Shown here: piece by piece, positions 46,821 through 50,905 of the stretch
Layout of the letters: each line of letters begins with the position of its first letter
Numbering within the stretch: position 1 is the first letter of the stretch
Source: Desulfocapsaceae bacterium
GTDB taxonomy: Bacteria > Desulfobacterota > Desulfobulbia > Desulfobulbales > Desulfocapsaceae
NCBI GenBank assembly: GCA_028697885.1
Contig: JAQVER010000016.1
Span: 1 to 50,905, forward strand
Direction of reading: 5' to 3'
Length of the DNA: 50,905 nucleotides
Translations under genes and position numbers: made by a program
Notes under the pieces: model-generated
The model's database searches: none
Seen by the model: the letters and a program-made list of their open reading frames with translations, nothing else
Told to the model about the DNA's origin: nothing

Positions 46821-46976
46821 GCAAAAACAATTCAGGATGACCAGGGGAAGTTGATACGAGAGGCAACCCAGCGCGGAGAGCTTACGGGAAGCAGAAAGTT
46901 CGAGCAAGAAATTTCAAAAAAAATAGGCCGACGGGTTGAACTGCGGGGACAAGGTAGAACCAAGAAAGGAAAATAG
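46821..46976 (+). pseudogene. C-terminal remnant of a REP-associated tyrosine transposase (RAYT-like)
   Basis: An open frame without a start encodes GKLIREATQRGELTGSRKFE followed by QEISKKIGRRVELRGQGR and a stop at 46974-46976. This is the typical C-terminal tail of RAYT/Y1-type transposases of the IS200 superfamily. The catalytic N-terminal part is missing, so the element is dead. A short ACCGT/ACGGT hairpin follows. Confidence 0.7.
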
Positions 46977-47036
46977 ATCTGTCCCCTTTTACCGTCCCTT
47001 TTACGGTCAAAGTGGTCGCAATCAGATGGGAACTGA

Positions 47037-48371
47037 TTATTGACGACTTTTTTTGATCTGGTACATGGCGTTATCCGCATAAAGGATCAGTTCATGCGCG
47101 TCCTTGCCGTTTTCCGGATACACGGCAACGCCGATACTGGGGGTAATCTGCAGTGTCACCTTGCCAAGTTTGTAGGGCTCAGCAAGGGTGGCAAAGAGTT
47201 TTCCCGTGACTACGGCCGCATCCTCAACCCCCTGTATGTTTTCAAGGAGAATGATAAATTCATCACCACCTATACGCCCTACCGTATCCGATTCACGGGC
47301 ACAGCGAGTCAAGCGGCGTGCCACATCCTGCAGCAAATAATCGCCCACAGTATGACCATGGGTGTCATTCACCTGCTTGAATTTATCCAGATCCAGAAAC
47401 AAAACCGCCAACCGGGTCTGTTCCCGACGGGCTTTGGTCAACGCCATCTGCAGACGGTCCAGAAAAAGCGAACGGTTTGGCAGGTCAGTTAACTGATCAT
47501 ATTGCGCCATGTGCTCCAACCGGGCATGCATTCTTTTGCGCTCAAGAGCTGCGACGACCTGGACCGCGACAAACTGCAGCAGTTCCCTGTCCTTCTCGGT
47601 AAAACACACAGCGTCAGCAGAGCTCAGCACCACAAGTGCGCCGACAATGCCATCGGCAGACTCAAGCGGAACCCCGAGCCAGTTCAGCACATCTGGACTC
47701 ACCACAGCATCCAGTTTCGACAAGACAGAAGCGGCGGTTTTCGGTGTCAGCAGCAATGGCTGGCCGGTACGAATAACCTGTGCGGTCAGAGTGTGTGACT
47801 TCAGTGTCTGCGGGATCGATGCCTCGCTGTAGTCGTGTGCATGATAAGGAAAACTGATTTCATCGTTGTCCGCGTCATAGAGCGCAACGATGAAATTAGT
47901 AGCCAATAGCAGATCATCGACCACTTCGTGAATGCGTTGAAACAAAGTCTGCAAATCCTCGGGCGCATTAGCCGCCTCAGAGATGGCATAAACAGCGCTC
48001 TGCATCGAGTCCGCGCGCTTTCGTTCGGTGACATCACGGGCCACCGCCACTCTTATCTGTTGGGACTCCGACCAGCGGGCAGACCACATGATATGGGCGA
48101 TCTTTCCATCCTTGCGCACATAACGATTTTCGAAATAGGGTTTCAGTTCACCACCCAGAATTTCACTGACGGCCTGCAGGGTTCTTTCCCGATCCCCGGG
48201 GTGCACGAAGTCGATCATGGCTCTGCCAATCATCTCTTCCGGCTTATAGCCAAAAATTTGTTCACTGGCCGCACTGACAAAGAGCAAATAACCTTCGCGG
48301 TCAACCACACAGACCGCATCCAGCAGCAGGTCCATAAAATTATGGGGAGATACAGGAGAAATTGTTTTCAT
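47037..48371 (-). CDS. PAS-GAF-GGDEF diguanylate cyclase
   Basis: A 444-residue cytoplasmic protein. PAS domain about 12-118 (DAVCVVDREGYLLFVS, FGYKPEEMIGR, with a PAC segment), GAF domain about 130-275, and a GGDEF domain about 290-444. The active-site GGDEF (368-372) is intact in VGRIGGDEFIIL, and the inhibitory I-site RESD (359-362) is correctly placed five residues before it, so product feedback is likely. It should make c-di-GMP from GTP in response to a ligand bound by PAS or GAF. No clear ribosome site is seen before the ATG. The RAYT remnant lies just beyond its 3' end. Confidence 0.93.
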   Translation of the reverse strand: MKTISPVSPHNFMDLLLDAVCVVDREGYLLFVSAASEQIFGYKPEEMIGRAMIDFVHPGDRERTLQAVSEILGGELKPYFENRYVRKDGKIAHIMWSARWSESQQIRVAVARDVTERKRADSMQSAVYAISEAANAPEDLQTLFQRIHEVVDDLLLATNFIVALYDADNDEISFPYHAHDYSEASIPQTLKSHTLTAQVIRTGQPLLLTPKTAASVLSKLDAVVSPDVLNWLGVPLESADGIVGALVVLSSADAVCFTEKDRELLQFVAVQVVAALERKRMHARLEHMAQYDQLTDLPNRSLFLDRLQMALTKARREQTRLAVLFLDLDKFKQVNDTHGHTVGDYLLQDVARRLTRCARESDTVGRIGGDEFIILLENIQGVEDAAVVTGKLFATLAEPYKLGKVTLQITPSIGVAVYPENGKDAHELILYADNAMYQIKKSRQ

Positions 48372-48731
48372 AGAATGATCATAGTCTTTTATGAGTCAAA
48401 TACGCAAGTGCAGGAGTTCAGAGCCAGAGACATTCCTCTTTTTTTAACGTAGAAAGTGTCCCGTATTTTCTTTATCTCCCGCATCCGTGCTCATAATGGA
48501 TGGGTCAGGTGCCATGCTGCGAGGACGCCGGAGACAGACCACGTATATCCTGAACCCAGCCCAATTCTTTTATTTTATTGAAGATGTTGTTTTCGGCTGC
48601 CGCATCATGTACTTTCAAAAAATTATGTAAATATGTTGGACAAGGATGGATTGTATGATATCCAAGAAAGATACAGGACAGAATCTGCCTACCCCATATT
48701 GGTCCATTCAGCCTAGTACACTGTTGAGCTA
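48372..48731. other. Intergenic region upstream of the GGDEF gene
   Basis: A 360-base gap. It contains the second copy of the 21-base element (48587-48607) inside an 81-codon minus-strand frame with no ribosome site, which I regard as debris. No intact gene is supported. Confidence 0.45.
48587..48607. repeat. Copy B of a dispersed 21-base near-identical element
   Basis: Same orientation as 42070-42090, with 20 of 21 positions identical. The minus-strand reading gives VHDAAAENNIFNK. The surrounding sequences are otherwise different. Confidence 0.6.
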
Positions 48732-48935
48732 ATGAAACATAAAATTTCAATCGGATACATAGTCTTAGGTCTATTGTCCATATCTAGTGGAATTAGCACT
48801 TATTCTTGTGGTTGGGATTTTAAATATAAGCAACCAACATCAAAAATTGGTTCAATAGCTGTAATATGCTTTGGAGTCATACTCCTATTATTTGAATTAA
48901 CCAAATTCATTAAAAACCAAAAAAATAAAGAATAA
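48732..48935 (+). CDS. Small two-helix membrane protein of unknown function
   Basis: A 67-residue protein that I do not recognise. It begins MKHKIS, has two hydrophobic helices (about 7-25 and 42-60) with a short charged loop between, and ends in a Lys/Asn-rich cytoplasmic tail. The base composition is much more AT-rich than the neighbouring genes, which suggests a different origin. The ribosome site is poor (TTGAG before the ATG), so expression is uncertain. Confidence 0.5.
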   Translation: MKHKISIGYIVLGLLSISSGISTYSCGWDFKYKQPTSKIGSIAVICFGVILLLFELTKFIKNQKNKE

Positions 48936-49049
48936 AACAGCAACTACATAAAATAATTGCAGAACCAAGCGCTCCAGTTGAGCGCCTTATGGCATCAAAC
49001 GCGGGCTCTGCCTGACCGGCGGACAATGGAATACCAGGGAGGCACTATC

Positions 49050-49592
49050 ATGCAACAGTTGCAGCTGAGTAAGGCCTTTACGCTGATGGAATCGGGGCCC
49101 GTTGTACTCGTCACGACCCATAATGGAGATAAAGACAACATCATGACTATCTCCTGGACCATGGTGTTAAATTTCACTCCGCTATTTGCTATCACCACAG
49201 GTGAATGGAATTACTCGTACGCGGCGTTGCGACAGAACAAGGAGTGCGTCATTGCCATTCCAACGGTTGACATGCTCGATAAGGTGGTAGGTATAGGGAT
49301 GTGCTCTGGAACAGACACCGACAAGTTCGACAAGTTCAAACTCACTCCTGTTCCGGGCAAAATCGTCAGATCGCCCTTGATCAAGGAATGCCTCGCCAAC
49401 ATAGAGTGCAAGGTCATAGACATCGTTAAGAAGCACAACATTGTAGTGCTTGAGGGGGTTGCCGCATATATTGATGCCACACGTAAAGAGAAGCGCACGG
49501 TCCATGCCGTTGGCGACGGGACATTCATTGTCGATGGACGCCGGATTGACAGGAGGAAGATGATGGCAGCCAAGATTCCAAACGGCGCTTAG
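49050..49592 (+). CDS. Flavin reductase-like, FMN-binding split-barrel protein
   Basis: A 180-residue protein of the flavin reductase/flavoredoxin type. It has the split-barrel pattern: PVVLVTTHNGDKDNIMTISW, an FMN-contact region NFTPLFAITTGEW, RQNKECVIAIP and a C-terminal VVLEGVAAYID. Flavoredoxins carry electrons from NAD(P)H or ferredoxin in sulfate-reducing bacteria; the precise partner is unknown. AGGGAGG lies seven bases before the ATG at 49050, which decides the start; the open frame upstream is not supported. No operon partner is evident. Confidence 0.88.
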   Translation: MQQLQLSKAFTLMESGPVVLVTTHNGDKDNIMTISWTMVLNFTPLFAITTGEWNYSYAALRQNKECVIAIPTVDMLDKVVGIGMCSGTDTDKFDKFKLTPVPGKIVRSPLIKECLANIECKVIDIVKKHNIVVLEGVAAYIDATRKEKRTVHAVGDGTFIVDGRRIDRRKMMAAKIPNGA

Positions 49593-49719
49593 CATTACCT
49601 GGCCAGCCAAAAGAAATCCTATGCGCCAAAATGAAGTTCGCGGCAGATATAGATATCAGAGGCGAATGCAGGATATCAGACGGAACAGACAGTATCTTCG
49701 AATGCCAGAATCCGAGCGT

Positions 49720-50115
49720 TTAGAACGAGTACTTTGCCAATGGTAATTGGGTTACTTCTACGTTGTTTTTTAGCCGCTCGAGATTTCCCATTGCAATTTT
49801 TGCGTCTTTACTCGGTGTTTTCCTGGTTTTTTTTAATAAACCCATGCAGAAGCACAAGGTCGTTGTCTGGTGCTTTTACAAACAGTACCCGGGCTGACTC
49901 CTTACCGCAATCTACGTGAAGCTTATAAATGGTTCCCTTATACCCCCAGATCTTAGGGTTCAGAATTTTCAAGCTGTTACAGCTATAAATGTCACAAATC
50001 TCAACATACGCATGAGTTTTTTACATATAGCAGCTGCGAGCTTGTCAGAAACCTTATTCAAAAATACTTCGAACTCTGAGAAGTCATTATCGCCTTGTAT
50101 ACTTAGTATCTTCAT
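49720..50115 (-). pseudogene. Frameshifted RelE/HigB-type (Gp49-like) toxin gene
   Basis: Reading the minus strand in three successive frames rebuilds one toxin-like protein. It starts MKILSIQGDNDFSEFEVFLN with DKLAAAICKKL, shifts into EICDIYSCNSLKILNPKIWG and then GTIYKLHVDCGKESARVLF and LVLLHGFIKKNQENT, and shifts again into PSKDAKIAMGNLERLK before stopping at 49720. The order (helical N-terminus, KIWGYKG-type strand, RVLF, LHGFxKKxQxTP, DxxxAxxxxxR) is that of phage-derived Gp49/HigB toxins of type II systems. At least two frameshifts break it. I see no HTH antitoxin gene downstream. Confidence 0.7.
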
Positions 50116-50201
50116 GTGGCAAATGGGTGTTAGGGCTGAGGTAACTAATCATAAGGAGCAGAGAGGGTCAGGCTTCCAAGTTGACAAGTTAAAACAAGAA
50201 A

Positions 50202-50235
50202 AAAGGCCATCCTTCTTCAGTGAAGCAGGACCTTT
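50202..50235 (-). terminator. Terminator-like hairpin on the minus strand
   Basis: AAAGG and TCC (50202-50212) pair with GGA and CCTTT (50228-50235), with CTTC/GAAG inside. On the minus strand TTTTTT follows. The stem is imperfect. Confidence 0.4.
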
Positions 50236-50560
50236 CTCGTCACAACAACTTTCGAAACTTTATCATATCAGACAAGGGTTGTCGTCAGAGACTTCGCCCT
50301 CTTCCCTTTCACAATTCCACCGATTTGTTCATTGGTCCAGATGGCATCTTTGGGTAGCGCAATGCTGGCGTTCTCCCGATGCCTGCGGGTAAAAACATTT
50401 GCTAGCATGGGCAAGATCCCGCTCCGGTGAGCTCTGGCCGTTCTTTTGTTTTCCCTTGAATATCAGGTACGTTTTGAGCTATAAAAATAGAAACAGGGTC
50501 CCACGCCTTGCTCGCCAAAGAACAAATAAATCAAGCGCCAACCTTTGCCAATGAGCGCCC

Positions 50561-50905
50561 ATGAGTAATAACCTGCCAGAGCCACCCAGCGAGCTGGAAT
50601 TCGAGCAACGCTACCTCGATCTGGTCAACGCCATCCATTCCGCGTCCAGCCCCAACGCGATCATGGTTGGTCTCCGAGACCAGATTCTGGACGTCTACCA
50701 GGTGGAGATGGCCACCATCTTTCTGGTGGCTCCTTCACCTAAGAAACAACTGGTTTCCTGGCTGGTCCTCCCCGGTGAATTCCTGAAAAAAATCTATCTC
50801 TCGATCGATCAGTCAAGCATTGCCGGTTATGTGGCGTTCAGCGGCGAGATCCTCTCCATTGCCGACGCCTACGATCAGGAGGAATTACGGAGCATCAACC
50901 CGGCC
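50561..50905 (+). CDS. GAF-domain protein (partial, 3' end off the window)
   Basis: 115 residues from the ATG at 50561 to the window edge, beginning MSNNLPEPPSELEFEQRYLD. The visible part is a GAF-like sensor domain: AIHSASSPNAIMVGLRDQIL, VEMATIFLVAP, SIAGYVAFSGEILSIADAYD. Such N-terminal GAF domains occur on GspE/PulE-type ATPases, kinases, cyclases and regulators, so the full function cannot be told from here. No strong ribosome site precedes the ATG; a second ATG ten bases upstream leads to a stop after five codons. Confidence 0.75.
   Translation, partial: MSNNLPEPPSELEFEQRYLDLVNAIHSASSPNAIMVGLRDQILDVYQVEMATIFLVAPSPKKQLVSWLVLPGEFLKKIYLSIDQSSIAGYVAFSGEILSIADAYDQEELRSINPA

Larger units (their letters stand above)
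49593..50560. other. Region of gene debris between the flavin reductase and GAF genes
   Basis: Nearly 1 kb without an intact recognisable gene. It includes the broken toxin gene at 49720-50115, a terminator-like hairpin at 50202-50235 and a 46-codon minus-strand frame at 50268-50408 that contains ALPKDAIWTNEQIGGIV and has no ribosome site. Frames on both strands look protein-like in short pieces only. Confidence 0.5.

Noticed and set aside
45522..48371. A c-di-GMP riboswitch near the HD-GYP and GGDEF genes.
   Set aside because: I looked for the conserved GEMM core around both genes and found nothing convincing.
48505..48750. An 81-codon minus-strand open frame upstream of the GGDEF gene.
   Set aside because: No ribosome site and no known domain. 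Only its central DAAAEN segment is of interest and is reported as a repeated element.
49916..50392. A 158-codon plus-strand open frame.
   Set aside because: It overlaps the minus-strand toxin remnant and has Ser-rich, motif-free sequence without a ribosome site.
1..50905. A CRISPR array, integrase with attachment sites, replication origin or ribosomal RNA operon.
   Set aside because: No regularly spaced repeats, no integrase or tRNA-end duplication next to tRNA-Gln, and no rRNA sequence were seen.

Overview
The window looks like a chromosomal segment of a Gram-negative anaerobe of the Desulfobacterota (Deltaproteobacteria), most likely order Desulfobulbales. This is inferred from three things: the housekeeping gene order (serA, DUF1844, ispE, tRNA-Gln, prs, rplY, pth, carD, rluD, coaE, rho, rpmE, prfA, prmC, murA), a CarD-type RNA polymerase regulator, and a periplasm-facing iron-sulfur / multiheme cytochrome / NrfD membrane module. 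No species can be named from sequence reading alone.

Layout. 1-1.1 kb: start of hisI (minus strand, cut by the window edge) and a SlyD-like FKBP isomerase. 1.4-7.6 kb: a chemotaxis-type cluster cheA-cheW-cheB-cheR plus a response regulator, with no receptor or stand-alone cheY in view. 7.7-9.2 kb: an exported two-block pentapeptide-repeat protein. 9.5 kb: a 24-bp perfect inverted repeat. 9.9-12.7 kb: a three-gene electron-transfer module (Tat-exported ferredoxin with four clusters, hexaheme cytochrome c, NrfD-like quinol-interacting membrane protein). 12.8-26.7 kb: the long minus-strand housekeeping block for cell wall, translation termination, transcription termination, CoA, PRPP, isoprenoid and serine synthesis. 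27.2-30.6 kb: gltX and glnS. 30.9-34.4 kb: two-subunit pyruvate carboxylase. 34.5-38.8 kb: a DJ-1/PfpI-GemA fusion, a hibernation factor with a cold-shock domain, Pcm, a BCAM0308-type protein and cyclopropane-fatty-acid synthase. 38.8-41.9 kb: a divergent ATP-type PEP carboxykinase homologue and an SDR epimerase. 42.3-48.4 kb: signalling and accessory genes (REC-histidine kinase, Cdd1-type HhH protein, thioesterase, HD-GYP phosphodiesterase, PAS-GAF-GGDEF cyclase) mixed with gene debris. 48.7-50.9 kb: a small membrane protein, a flavin-reductase-like protein, a decayed RelE/HigB-type toxin and the start of a GAF-domain protein.

How the genes fit together. The first 8 kb carries a complete adaptation system (kinase, coupling protein, methyltransferase, methylesterase) whose receptor must lie elsewhere. 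The 9.9-12.7 kb module would connect the menaquinone pool to periplasmic cytochromes. The tRNA-Gln gene and glnS together imply direct glutaminylation of tRNA-Gln. Pyruvate carboxylase and the PEP-carboxykinase-like protein both belong to families acting at the C3/C4 node. The HD-GYP and GGDEF proteins imply local c-di-GMP turnover. The last 8 kb is the least conserved part, with remnants of a RAYT-type transposase, a toxin gene and other unidentified fragments.

The best candidates for something unusual are the DJ-1/PfpI-GemA fusion, the catalytic-subunit-less redox module preceded by long hairpins, the two-block pentapeptide protein with a duplicated linker motif, and the PEPCK-like/SDR pair. 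None of these can be shown from this sequence alone to be a new system.
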